Assembly (NCBI GenBank): GCA_019232985.1 | Contig: JAFAMW010000057.1 | Location: 1 to 32,451 of the forward strand | Direction: 5' to 3' | Origin: Roseateles sp. | Lineage (GTDB): Bacteria > Pseudomonadota > Gammaproteobacteria > Burkholderiales > Burkholderiaceae | Length of the DNA stretch: 32,451 bases | Part shown: piece after piece, positions 24,920 through 32,451 of the stretch | Layout of the letters: every line of letters starts with the position of its first letter | Position numbering within the stretch: position 1 is the stretch's first letter | Notes under the pieces: generated by a model | The model's input: only the letters and a program-made list of their open reading frames with translations | Database searches by the model: none | Told to the model about the DNA's origin: nothing | Position numbers and translations under genes: made by a program

Positions 24920-25045
24920 GGGTCTCCTCTACGAAGAATCGTTCTGACGAAGTCCTCCAGTATCTGGTTCGGTGCCCCCCGATGTCTGCGGCAAAGTGGA
25001 CAAAGCGTCGAACAAATGCGCGGCCCGGGCCTGGCTGTGGCGCGC

Positions 25046-25054
25046 TGCTACACT
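25046..25054 (+). promoter_or_regulatory. Extended -10 promoter of the trp leader
   Basis: TGC-TACACT is an extended -10 box (TGn plus TACACT, 25049-25054). No good -35 is seen, which extended -10 promoters can tolerate. Transcription would start near 25061, 3 nt before the ATG of the leader peptide, giving an essentially leaderless trp mRNA. The rest of the spacer from 24920 shows no other gene. Confidence 0.5.
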
Positions 25055-25063
25055 CGTCCCACG

Positions 25064-25153
25064 ATGTTCATCACGCGCAAGCAGATCAAGGGGTCGAACG
25101 ACCGGGGAGCCTGGCCCTGGCGTCGCCGCACGACTTCGTCCGAAGCCGCCTGA
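25064..25153 (+). CDS. trpL: Putative trp leader peptide with two Trp codons
   Basis: A 29-codon ORF, MFITRKQIKGSNDRGAWPWR in its first 20 residues, ending TTSSEAA. Two Trp codons (25112-25114 and 25118-25120) form an A-W-P-W segment followed by three Arg codons. It begins about 10 nt after an extended -10 box, 189 bp before trpE, and its stop codon abuts a strong hairpin. These are the expected properties of a tryptophan-sensing leader: ribosomes stall at the Trp codons when Trp-tRNA is scarce and alter downstream folding. There is no Shine-Dalgarno, which fits initiation on a leaderless mRNA. Trp could occur by chance in an ORF of this length, so the call needs comparative support. Confidence 0.6.
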   Translation: MFITRKQIKGSNDRGAWPWRRRTTSSEAA

Positions 25154-25234
25154 CTGCCGCGCGTAGCGCCCCTTCGTCCCGACCACGCGCCGCAGTCCGG
25201 CCCTGTCCTCCACGGCAGCCGTGTCGGCTGCCGT
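25152..25234 (+). promoter_or_regulatory. Candidate trp attenuator hairpins between the leader ORF and trpE
   Basis: Hairpin A pairs GACTGCcGCGCGT (25152-25164) with ACGCGCcGCAGTC (25185-25197): 12 pairs with one C-C mismatch and a 20-nt loop, starting in the trpL stop codon. Hairpin B pairs ACGGCAGCC (25212-25220) with GGCTGCCGT (25226-25234) around a 5-nt loop, 18 nt before the trpE GTG. CTGCCG of A (25154-25159) can also pair with CGGCAG of B (25213-25218), and the loop of A holds CCCTT, complementary to the trpE Shine-Dalgarno AAGGG (25242-25246). B has no T-tract, so the mode of control is open. Confidence 0.5.
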
Positions 25235-25252
25235 CGCATGCAAGGGTTAGCC

Positions 25253-26734
25253 GTGATCACCGAAAGCCAGTTCGAGCACCTCCGGTCCGAGGGCTATAAC
25301 CGCATCCCCCTCGTCAGCACCGCGTTCGCCGACCTCGAGACGCCGCTGTCGCTGTACCTCAAGCTGTGCGGCGACGCGCCGCGCAACAGCTTTCTGCTCG
25401 AGTCCGTCGTCGGCGGCGAGCGCTTCGGCCGCTACTCGTTCATCGGCCTGCCCGCGCGCACGCTGGTGCGCGCGACCGGCACGCTGACCGAGGTCGTCAG
25501 CGACGGCGCGGTCGTCGAGCGCCACGAGGGCAACCCGCTCGACTTCATCGCGGCCTACCAGGAGCGCATCAAGCCGAGCATCCCTGCCGGCCTGCCGCGC
25601 TTTTGCGGCGGCCTCGCCGGCTACTTCGGCTACGAGGCCGTACGCGCGATCGAGCCGCGCCTCGCCGCGACGCGCAAGGACGGCGGCCTCGGCACGCCCG
25701 ACATCCTTCTGCTGCTCAGCGAGGAGGTCGCCGTGATCGACAACCTCTCGGGCAAGCTGCACCTGATCGTCTGGGCCGACCCGGGCGAGGCCGGCGCCTA
25801 CGCGCGCGGCCAGCAGCGCCTCGCCGCGCTCGGCGCGCGCCTGCAACGCAGCATCGCCACGCCGACCGTCGCGCCGCGCCCGCCCGAGCCGGTCACGCGC
25901 GGCTTCGCGAAGGCCGACTACATCGCTGCGGTGCTGCGCGCGAAGGAATACATCGCGGCCGGCGACCTGATGCAGGTCCAGGTCGGCCAGCGCCTGAGCA
26001 AGCCTTACGGCGCCGAACCGATCGCGCTGTACCGCGCGCTGCGCACGCTGAACCCGAGCCCGTACATGTATTTCTACGACCTCGGCGACTTCCAGATCGT
26101 CGGCGCGAGCCCCGAGATCCTCGTGCGCGAGGAGCACGCGGGCGACGGCTCGCGCAAGGTCACGATCCGCCCGCTCGCGGGCACGCGGCCGCGCGGCGAG
26201 ACGCCCGAGCGCGACCTCGCGCTCGAGGCCGAGCTGCAGGCCGACCCGAAGGAGCGCGCCGAGCACCTGATGCTGATCGACCTCGCGCGCAACGACATCG
26301 GCCGCATCGCGCGCACCGGCAGCGTCAAGGTCACGCAGGCCTTCGTCGTCGAGCGCTACTCGCATGTGATGCACATCGTGTCCAACGTCGAGGGCGTGCT
26401 GCGCCCCGAGGTCGGCCAGCTCGAGGTGCTCAAGGCGACCTTCCCGGCCGGCACGCTGACCGGCGCGCCCAAGGTCCGCGCGATGGAGCTGATCGACGAG
26501 CTCGAGCCGGTCCAGCGCGGCATCTACGGCGGTGCCTGCGGCTACCTGAGCTTCGCCGGCGACATGGACCTCGCGATCGCGATCCGCACCGGCATCGTCA
26601 AGGACGGCACGCTCTACGTGCAGGCCGCGGCCGGCGTCGTCGCCGACTCGGTGCCCGAGCTCGAATGGCAGGAGACCGAGGCCAAGGCGCGCGCGCTGCT
26701 GCGCGCCGCGGAACTCGTCGAACAAGGCTTTTGA
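25253..26734 (+). CDS. trpE: Anthranilate synthase component I
   Basis: Converts chorismate and ammonia (or glutamine via TrpG) to anthranilate, the first step of tryptophan synthesis. About 493 residues. The feedback site [18 protein letters not shown] is intact near residue 46, so inhibition by tryptophan is expected. The chorismate-binding half shows [71 protein letters not shown] and [21 protein letters not shown] start it at GTG 25253, which has AAGGG 6 nt upstream; the in-frame ATG at 25238 has none and lies before that site. It heads the trp operon, 11 bp before trpG, under a leader ORF. Confidence 0.96.
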   Translation: MITESQFEHLRSEGYNRIPLVSTAFADLETPLSLYLKLCGDAPRNSFLLESVVGGERFGRYSFIGLPARTLVRATGTLTEVVSDGAVVERHEGNPLDFIAAYQERIKPSIPAGLPRFCGGLAGYFGYEAVRAIEPRLAATRKDGGLGTPDILLLLSEEVAVIDNLSGKLHLIVWADPGEAGAYARGQQRLAALGARLQRSIATPTVAPRPPEPVTRGFAKADYIAAVLRAKEYIAAGDLMQVQVGQRLSKPYGAEPIALYRALRTLNPSPYMYFYDLGDFQIVGASPEILVREEHAGDGSRKVTIRPLAGTRPRGETPERDLALEAELQADPKERAEHLMLIDLARNDIGRIARTGSVKVTQAFVVERYSHVMHIVSNVEGVLRPEVGQLEVLKATFPAGTLTGAPKVRAMELIDELEPVQRGIYGGACGYLSFAGDMDLAIAIRTGIVKDGTLYVQAAAGVVADSVPELEWQETEAKARALLRAAELVEQGF

Positions 26735-26745
26735 AGGGGACTGCC

Positions 26746-27326
26746 ATGCTGCTGATGATCGACAACTACGACAGCTTCACCTTCAACCTGGTCCAGTACT
26801 TCGGCGAGCTCGGCGCCGAGGTCAAGGTGCTGCGCAACGACGAGATCACGGTCGAGGGGATCGGCGCGCTCCAGCCCGACCAGCTCGTGCTCTCGCCGGG
26901 CCCGTGCACGCCCAACGAAGCCGGCGTGTGCCTCGACGCGATCAAGGCCTTCGCGGGCAAGCTGCCCATCCTCGGCGTGTGCCTGGGCCACCAGAGCATC
27001 GGCCAGGCGCTCGGCGGCCGCATCGTGCGCGCGGGCGTGCAGATGCACGGCAAGGCGAGCGTGATCACGACCGACCAGCGCGGCGTGTTCACGGGCCTGC
27101 CGCGCGACTTCAGCGTGATCCGCTACCACTCGCTCGTGATCGAGCAGGCGACGCTGCCGGCCGAGCTCGAGGTCAGCGCGCGCAGCCCCGACGGCGAGAT
27201 CATGGGCGTCAGGCATCGCGGACTCGCTGGGACGCGTGCGCCGCTCGAGGGCGTGCAGTTCCACCCCGAGTCCATCCTGTCCGAGCATGGCCACGCGATG
27301 CTCAGGAACTTCCTGGAGCTGGCGCC

Positions 27327-27330
<4 letters not shown>
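26746..27330 (+). CDS. trpG: Anthranilate synthase component II (glutamine amidotransferase)
   Basis: Supplies ammonia from glutamine to TrpE; may also serve PabB in folate synthesis. The 194 residues start [20 protein letters not shown] and show the class I amidotransferase motifs: [14 protein letters not shown], the nucleophile in [15 protein letters not shown] (Cys79), and the His/Glu pair in [14 protein letters not shown]. The Shine-Dalgarno AAGGGGA lies about 6 nt before the ATG at 26746. The stop overlaps the ltaE start by 4 bp, so expression of the aldolase is coupled to trpG. Confidence 0.96.
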
Positions 27331-28370
<1,040 letters not shown>

Positions 28371-28372
28371 AG

Positions 28373-29401
28373 ATGGCCATTTCCGACCAAGAAGCGCTGA
28401 CGCGCGTGATCGAGCACCGCGAGATCTTCCACGACGAGATGCTCACGCTGATGCGCCGCATCATGGCCGGCGAGATGTCGCCGGTGATGGCGGCCGCGAT
28501 CCTGATCGGCCTGCGCGTGAAGAAGGAGACCGTCGGCGAGATCACGGCCGCGGCCGAGGTCATGCGCGAGCTCGCGAACCGCGTCGACGTGCCCGGCGAG
28601 CGCCGCCACCTCGTCGACGTCGTCGGCACCGGGGGCGACGGCGCGCATACCTTCAATATCTCGACCTGCTCGATGTTCGTCGCCGCCGCCGCGGGCGCGC
28701 GCGTCGCCAAGCACGGCAACCGCAGCGTCTCGAGCAAGACCGGCAGCGCCGACGTGCTCGAGTCGCTCGGCGCGAACATCCAGCTCGCGCCGGCCCAGGT
28801 CGCGCAAAGCATCGCGCGCTGCGGCATCGGCTTCATGTTCGCGCCCAACCACCACCCGGCGATGAAGAACATCGCGGCCGTGCGCAAGGAGCTCGGCGTG
28901 CGCACGATCTTCAACATCCTCGGCCCGCTGACCAACCCGGCCGGCAGCCCGAACATCCTGATGGGCGTGTTCCACCCGGACCTTGTCGGCATCCAGGTGC
29001 GCGTGCTGCAGCGCCTCGGCGCCGAGCACGCGGTCGTCGTCTACGGCAAGGACGGCATGGACGAGATCTCGCTCGGCGCCGCGACGCTCGTCGGCGAGCT
29101 CAAGGACGGCCGCGTCCGCGAGTACGAGATCCACCCCGAGGACTTCGGCCTCGCGATGGTCAGCAACCGCTCGATCCGCGTCGCCGGCCCAGACGAGTCC
29201 AGGACCATGCTGCTCGGCGCGCTCGCCGATACCCCGGGCGCCGCGCGCGACATCGTCGTGTTCAACGCCGGCGCGACGCTTTACGCGGCCAACGTCGTCG
29301 ACTCGATCGCCTACGGCATCGCGCTCGCGCGCACGACCATCACGAGCGGCGCCGCGCGCGCCAAGCTCGACGAATTCGTGGAGACCACCCGCCATGTCTG
29401 A
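28373..29401 (+). CDS. trpD: Anthranilate phosphoribosyltransferase
   Basis: Transfers phosphoribose from PRPP to anthranilate, the second step of tryptophan synthesis. The 342 residues contain [16 protein letters not shown] (PRPP site, GTGGDG at 85-90), [34 protein letters not shown] (anthranilate site), [15 protein letters not shown] and [12 protein letters not shown]. It starts 2 bp after the ltaE stop with GGAG (28362-28365) as Shine-Dalgarno inside ltaE. Its end overlaps trpC by 8 bp. Confidence 0.97.
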   Translation: MAISDQEALTRVIEHREIFHDEMLTLMRRIMAGEMSPVMAAAILIGLRVKKETVGEITAAAEVMRELANRVDVPGERRHLVDVVGTGGDGAHTFNISTCSMFVAAAAGARVAKHGNRSVSSKTGSADVLESLGANIQLAPAQVAQSIARCGIGFMFAPNHHPAMKNIAAVRKELGVRTIFNILGPLTNPAGSPNILMGVFHPDLVGIQVRVLQRLGAEHAVVVYGKDGMDEISLGAATLVGELKDGRVREYEIHPEDFGLAMVSNRSIRVAGPDESRTMLLGALADTPGAARDIVVFNAGATLYAANVVDSIAYGIALARTTITSGAARAKLDEFVETTRHV

Positions 29402-30182
29402 CATCCTCGACCGCATCGTCGCCGTCAAGCGCGACGAAGTCGCGGCCGCGCGCGCGGCCGTGCCCCTCGCCGCCGTGCGCGCGGCCGCCGAGGCGCGCCG
29501 CGACACCCGCGGCTTCGCCGCCGCGCTGCGTGCGCGCGTCGCGGCCGGCCGCAGCGCCGTGATCGCCGAGGTCAAGAAGGCGAGCCCGAGCAAGGGCGTG
29601 CTGCGCGCCGACTTCCGCCCGGCCGAGATCGCCGCGAGCTACGAGCGCCACGGCGCGGCCTGCCTGAGCGTGCTGACCGACGCGCAGTTCTTCCAGGGCG
29701 CGCCGGCCTACCTCGTCGCCGCGCGCGAGGCCTGCGCGTTGCCGGTGCTGCGCAAGGACTTCATGATCGACGCCTACCAGGTGTTCGAGGCGCGCGCGAT
29801 GGGCGCCGACTGCATCCTGCTGATCGCGGCCTGCCTCGACGACGCGCGGATGCGCGACCTCGAGGCCCAGGCCTTCGCGCTCGGCATGGACGTGCTCGTC
29901 GAGGTCCACGACGCGGCCGAGCTCGAGCGCGCGCTTGCGCTGAAGACGCCGCTTGTCGGCATCAACAACCGCAACCTCAAGACCTTCGAGGTCAGCCTCG
30001 ACGTCTCGGCCGGCCTGCGCGCGGCCGTGCCGGCCGACCGCCTGCTCGTGACCGAGTCGGGCATCCTCGCGCCGGCGGACGTCGAACGCATGCGCGCGGC
30101 CGACGTCCACGCCTTCCTCGTCGGCGAGGCCTTCATGCGCGCGCCCGACCCGGGCGCGGCGCTCGCGGCGCTGTTCGCGTGA
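29394..30182 (+). CDS. trpC: Indole-3-glycerol-phosphate synthase
   Basis: Closes the indole ring: converts carboxyphenylamino-deoxyribulose phosphate to indole-3-glycerol phosphate. The 262-residue TIM barrel shows [15 protein letters not shown] (catalytic Lys), [69 protein letters not shown] and VTESGI plus [14 protein letters not shown] at the phosphate site. It is monofunctional, without a TrpF domain; trpF, trpB and trpA are not in the window and are usually a separate cluster in betaproteobacteria. It overlaps trpD by 8 bp and the following ung by 4 bp. Confidence 0.97.
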   Translation: MSDILDRIVAVKRDEVAAARAAVPLAAVRAAAEARRDTRGFAAALRARVAAGRSAVIAEVKKASPSKGVLRADFRPAEIAASYERHGAACLSVLTDAQFFQGAPAYLVAAREACALPVLRKDFMIDAYQVFEARAMGADCILLIAACLDDARMRDLEAQAFALGMDVLVEVHDAAELERALALKTPLVGINNRNLKTFEVSLDVSAGLRAAVPADRLLVTESGILAPADVERMRAADVHAFLVGEAFMRAPDPGAALAALFA

Positions 30183-30883
30183 GCGCCGGCGCGCCGGACT
30201 TCGCGGTCGACCCCGGCTGGCAGCCGGCCGTCGACGCGTGGCGCGCGAGCCCGGCCGGCCAGGGCCTGCAGGCCTTTCTCGCCGCGCGCGAGGCCGCGGC
30301 CGCACGCGTCTACCCGCCCGAGCCGCTGCGCGCGTTGCGCGCGACGCCGCTCGCCGAGACCCGGGTCGTGCTGCTCGGCCAGGACCCCTACCATGGCCCG
30401 GGCCAGGCCGAGGGCCTTGCGTTCTCGGTGCCGGCGGGCCGGAAGTTCCCGCCGAGCCTGCGCAATATCTTCGTCGAGCTGCAGCGCGACCTCGGCCACG
30501 CACCGCCGCTGCACGGCCACCTCGGCGCCTGGGCCGCGCGCGGCGTGCTGCTGCTCAACACCGTGCTGACGGTCGAGGACGGCGCGCCGGCGAGCCACGC
30601 CAAGAAGGGCTGGGAGGCGCTGACCGACGCGCTGATCGCCGCGGCCGCGCGCGACGCCGCGCCCAAGGTCTTCCTGCTGTGGGGCGCCCACGCCCAGGCC
30701 AAGAAGCCGCTGATCGCGGCGGCCGGCGCCGGCCACCTCGTGCTCGAGGCCAACCACCCGTCGCCGCTCGCCGCGCGGCGGCCGCCCGTGCCCTTCATCG
30801 GCTGCGGCCATTTCTCGGCGGCCGCGCAATGGCTTGCCGAGCGCGGCCGGCCGCTCGATTGGCGGCTCGACGCGGCGGTCTGA
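30179..30883 (+). CDS. ung: Uracil-DNA glycosylase, family 1
   Basis: Removes uracil from DNA at the start of base excision repair. The 234 residues carry [20 protein letters not shown] (catalytic Asp69 and Tyr71), [29 protein letters not shown] (uracil-binding Asn), [12 protein letters not shown] and the DNA-insertion loop [10 protein letters not shown] with His193 (Ala where Ser is common after HPSPL). It starts at GTG 30179, whose GTGA overlaps the trpC stop, so it is the last coupled gene of the trp operon. A terminator follows 9 bp after the stop. Confidence 0.96.
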   Translation: MSAGAPDFAVDPGWQPAVDAWRASPAGQGLQAFLAAREAAAARVYPPEPLRALRATPLAETRVVLLGQDPYHGPGQAEGLAFSVPAGRKFPPSLRNIFVELQRDLGHAPPLHGHLGAWAARGVLLLNTVLTVEDGAPASHAKKGWEALTDALIAAAARDAAPKVFLLWGAHAQAKKPLIAAAGAGHLVLEANHPSPLAARRPPVPFIGCGHFSAAAQWLAERGRPLDWRLDAAV

Positions 30884-30891
30884 AGCGGCGG

Positions 30892-30913
30892 CCGGGCAAG
30901 CTGCCCGGTTTTA
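30892..30913 (+). terminator. Rho-independent terminator of the trp-ung operon
   Basis: CCGGGCA (30892-30898) and TGCCCGG (30902-30908) form a perfect 7-bp GC-rich stem with a 3-nt loop, followed by TTTTA. It lies 9 bp after the ung stop codon and is the clearest intrinsic terminator in the window. Confidence 0.88.
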
Positions 30914-30966
30914 GATTGGTATCTGTTTAGTGACTTTCGGCCATGCCTTGAGTGCCCCGACGTATT

Positions 30967-31001
30967 CCCCTGGTTCATTCTTTATAAGGGCTTCCCAGGG
31001 G
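30967..31001. repeat. Spaced inverted repeat in the GlcNAc kinase upstream region
   Basis: CCCCTGG (30967-30973) and CCAGGGG (30995-31001) are perfect 7-bp arms 21 bp apart, enclosing an AT-rich stretch with TTTATAAG. It could be a regulator site or hairpin upstream of the promoter. No further support is visible. Confidence 0.3.
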
Positions 31002-31011
31002 GTGGGGCGAA

Positions 31012-31049
31012 TTGACGAGGCAATCGTCGTGGTACTAAACTGGTATTAA
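31012..31049 (+). promoter_or_regulatory. Promoter and candidate NagR-type operator of the GlcNAc kinase operon
   Basis: TTGACG (31012-31017) and TACTAA (31033-31038) make a -35/-10 pair at 15-bp spacing. TGGTACTAA (31030-31038) and TGGTATTAA (31041-31049) are direct repeats with an 11-bp period that cover the -10 and run into the start codon; a third TGGTA occurs at 30917-30921. TGGT is the half-site core of GlcNAc-responsive HutC-subfamily operators such as the DasR site, and a regulator of that subfamily is encoded in this operon. Binding is inferred. Confidence 0.5.
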
Positions 31050-31978
31050 TGAAAACCTACCTGATCGGTCCCGGCGCCGCCGGGGCTGCGGCAGCGCTCG
31101 GCGCGATCCGCTTCCTGGTCGGCGTCGACGGCGGCGGCACAGGGACGCGCGTGCGCCTGGCCGACGCCGCGGGGCGCGAGATCGGGCTCGGCACGGCCGG
31201 CCCCTCGGCCCTGGGCCAGGGCGTCGAACAGGCCTGGCGGCATATCGGCGCGGCCATCGCCGGCGCCGCGGCCCAGGCCGGCATCGCCGCGCCCGCGCCG
31301 GCCGACTGCGCGATCGGGCTCGGCCTGTCGGGCGTCGGCGTGCTCGCGCAGGCCGAGGGCTTCCTCGCCGCGAACCCCGGCTACCCGCTGCTCGCGCTCG
31401 ACGGCGACGGCTGGACCACGCTGCTCGGCGCCCATGGCGGGGCGCCCGGCGCGGTCGTCGCGGCGGGCACCGGCTCGATCGGCGAGGTGCTGCACCGCGA
31501 CGGCTCGCGCGCGATCGTCGGCGGCTGGGGCTGGCGCTGCGGCGACGAGGGCAGCGGCGCCTGGCTCGGCCTCAAGGCCGTCGCCCATGTCCAGAACACG
31601 CTCGACGGCCGCGCGGCCGGCGGCCCGCTCGCGGCGGCAGTGATCGCGCGCACCGGCGGCGACCGCGCCGCGCTGCTGCACTGGATCTCGCGGTCGGGCC
31701 AGCAGGACTTCGCGAGCCTCGCGCCGCTGGTTTTCGAGCACGCGGCCGACGACGCGTTCGCGGCCGCCGCCGTTGCCAAGGCCGTCGTCGAGCTCGAGAA
31801 GATCGCGCTCGCGCTCGACCCGCAGCAGGACCTGCCGCTCGCGCTGTGCGGCAGCATCGCCCTGCGCCTCGGCGAGGGCTTTCCGGACCGGCTGCGCGCG
31901 CGCTGCGTCGCGCCGCGCGGCGACTCGGCCGCCGGGGCGCTGACCCTGGTCCGCCACGAACTGGACGGGCTGCGCTGA
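31049..31978 (+). CDS. BadF/BadG-family N-acetylglucosamine (amino sugar) kinase
   Basis: Predicted to phosphorylate N-acetylglucosamine or a related amino sugar in the cytoplasm. The 309 residues contain the phosphate-1 motif VGVDGGGTGTRVRLAD (25-40), GLGLSGVGVLAQAEGF, the phosphate-2/adenosine region VVAAGTGSIGEVLHRDGS and GGWGWRCGDEGSGAWLGLKA, all typical of the BcrAD/BadF ATPase family that includes GlcNAc kinases. A 20-residue Gly/Ala-rich extension precedes the usual start, but no other start codon is available between 31049 and the kinase core. There is no Shine-Dalgarno, so initiation may be leaderless. The GntR/HutC regulator follows 2 bp later, which supports an amino-sugar role. 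Confidence 0.88.
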   Translation: MKTYLIGPGAAGAAAALGAIRFLVGVDGGGTGTRVRLADAAGREIGLGTAGPSALGQGVEQAWRHIGAAIAGAAAQAGIAAPAPADCAIGLGLSGVGVLAQAEGFLAANPGYPLLALDGDGWTTLLGAHGGAPGAVVAAGTGSIGEVLHRDGSRAIVGGWGWRCGDEGSGAWLGLKAVAHVQNTLDGRAAGGPLAAAVIARTGGDRAALLHWISRSGQQDFASLAPLVFEHAADDAFAAAAVAKAVVELEKIALALDPQQDLPLALCGSIALRLGEGFPDRLRARCVAPRGDSAAGALTLVRHELDGLR

Positions 31979-31980
31979 GC

Positions 31981-32451
31981 ATGGCGTTCGACTTCAAGCC
32001 CGATCCGCAGTCGGCCTCGCCGCTGTACATCCAGCTCGCGCAGCGGCTCGCCCAGGCGATCCACGAGGGCGAGTTCCTTGCCGAGGAGGCGCTGCCCTCG
32101 GAGCGCGCGCTGTCCGAATCGCTCGACATCTCGCGCGTGACCGCGCGCAAGGCGATCGACCGCCTCGTCGAGCAGGGCCTGATCATCCGCAAACGTGGTT
32201 CCGGCAACTACATCGCGCCGCGCCTCGAGCAGCCGCTGTCGCGCCTGACGAGCTTCTCGGAGGAGCTGCACCAGCGCGGCTTCAAGCCGAGCAGCAAATG
32301 GCTGACGCGCAGCTTCACGCTCGCCGCGCCCGACGAGCAGCTGAGCCTCGGGCTTGCCACGGGCGAGCGCGTCGCGCGGCTCGAGCGCCTGCGCCTGGCC
32401 GACCAGGTCGTGATGGCCTACGAGGTCTCGGTGCTGCCCGAATCGGTGCTG
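31981..32451 (+). CDS. GntR-family regulator, HutC subfamily, NagR-like (3' end beyond window)
   Basis: 157 codons are visible. The winged-helix domain reads SPLYIQLAQRLAQAIHEGEF, then ALPSERALSESLDISRVTAR (GntR helix-turn-helix) and KAIDRLVEQGLIIRKRGSGN with the wing. The UTRA ligand domain starts near residue 83 (PLSRLTSFSEELHQRGFKPS) and continues RVARLERLRLADQVVMAYEV to the edge; about 80-90 residues are missing. Regulators with LTSFSEEL and RGFKP at this place are typical of NagR/DasR-type amino-sugar repressors, usually sensing GlcNAc-6-P or GlcN-6-P. It is 2 bp after the kinase gene and probably controls this operon through the TGGTA repeats; further nag genes may follow outside the window. 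Confidence 0.93.
   Translation, partial: MAFDFKPDPQSASPLYIQLAQRLAQAIHEGEFLAEEALPSERALSESLDISRVTARKAIDRLVEQGLIIRKRGSGNYIAPRLEQPLSRLTSFSEELHQRGFKPSSKWLTRSFTLAAPDEQLSLGLATGERVARLERLRLADQVVMAYEVSVLPESVL

Noticed and set aside
25238..25252. ATG at 25238 as the trpE start
   Set aside because: It has no Shine-Dalgarno and adds five residues not expected in the family; GTG 25253 has AAGGG at the right distance.

Overview
The window is a dense, very GC-rich chromosomal segment whose gene order (mltA-apaG-rpe ... gph ... trpE-trpG-trpD-trpC-ung) points to a betaproteobacterium, probably Burkholderiales. The lineage is inferred from synteny and protein flavour, not from a marker gene. Codons are strongly biased to G/C at third positions, so the opposite strands are full of spurious open frames. 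No tRNA, rRNA, insertion sequence, prophage or CRISPR array was seen.

Left part (1-10.9 kb): the 5' two-fifths or so of a fused indolepyruvate:ferredoxin oxidoreductase gene, divergent from an Lrp/AsnC regulator. Next come a membrane diguanylate cyclase coupled to a secreted metzincin protease, and a small membrane protein on the other strand. A coupled cluster then runs: secreted secretin-like protein, GH18 chitinase, Opp/Dpp-type binding protein and two permeases (no ATPase gene nearby). Methylglyoxal synthase and a 51-residue basic protein with a clear terminator close the region.

Middle (10.9-17.2 kb): a large FAD-dependent dehydrogenase faces a minus-strand run of mltA, an 81-residue protein and three tandem paralogous periplasmic solute-binding-like proteins; apaG lies upstream of mltA. 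apaG and tag diverge with only 22 bp between their start codons.

The rpe and gph genes, adjacent in many relatives, are separated by about 5 kb. This block holds a low-molecular-weight phosphatase, a HigBA-type toxin-antitoxin pair with a palindromic operator, a pseudouridine-5'-phosphate glycosidase and a probable sulfur module: a TauE/SafE exporter, a cysteine desulfurase-rhodanese fusion and a divergent DecR-like regulator. After gph and a chalcone-isomerase-like secreted protein comes the trp operon. A 29-codon leader ORF with two Trp codons and two strong hairpins precedes trpE-trpG-ltaE-trpD-trpC-ung; the threonine aldolase inside the operon is unusual. A terminator follows ung. The right edge holds a BadF-type N-acetylglucosamine kinase and a GntR/HutC regulator (cut by the edge), preceded by repeated TGGTA half-sites.

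Chitinase, oligomer transporter, GlcNAc kinase and NagR-like regulator together suggest use of chitin or related amino sugars. A second theme is translation: many genes have a TAnnnT-like box only 6-10 nt before the start codon and no Shine-Dalgarno sequence, as expected for leaderless mRNAs, and eight gene pairs overlap by exactly 4 bp (ATGA/GTGA).
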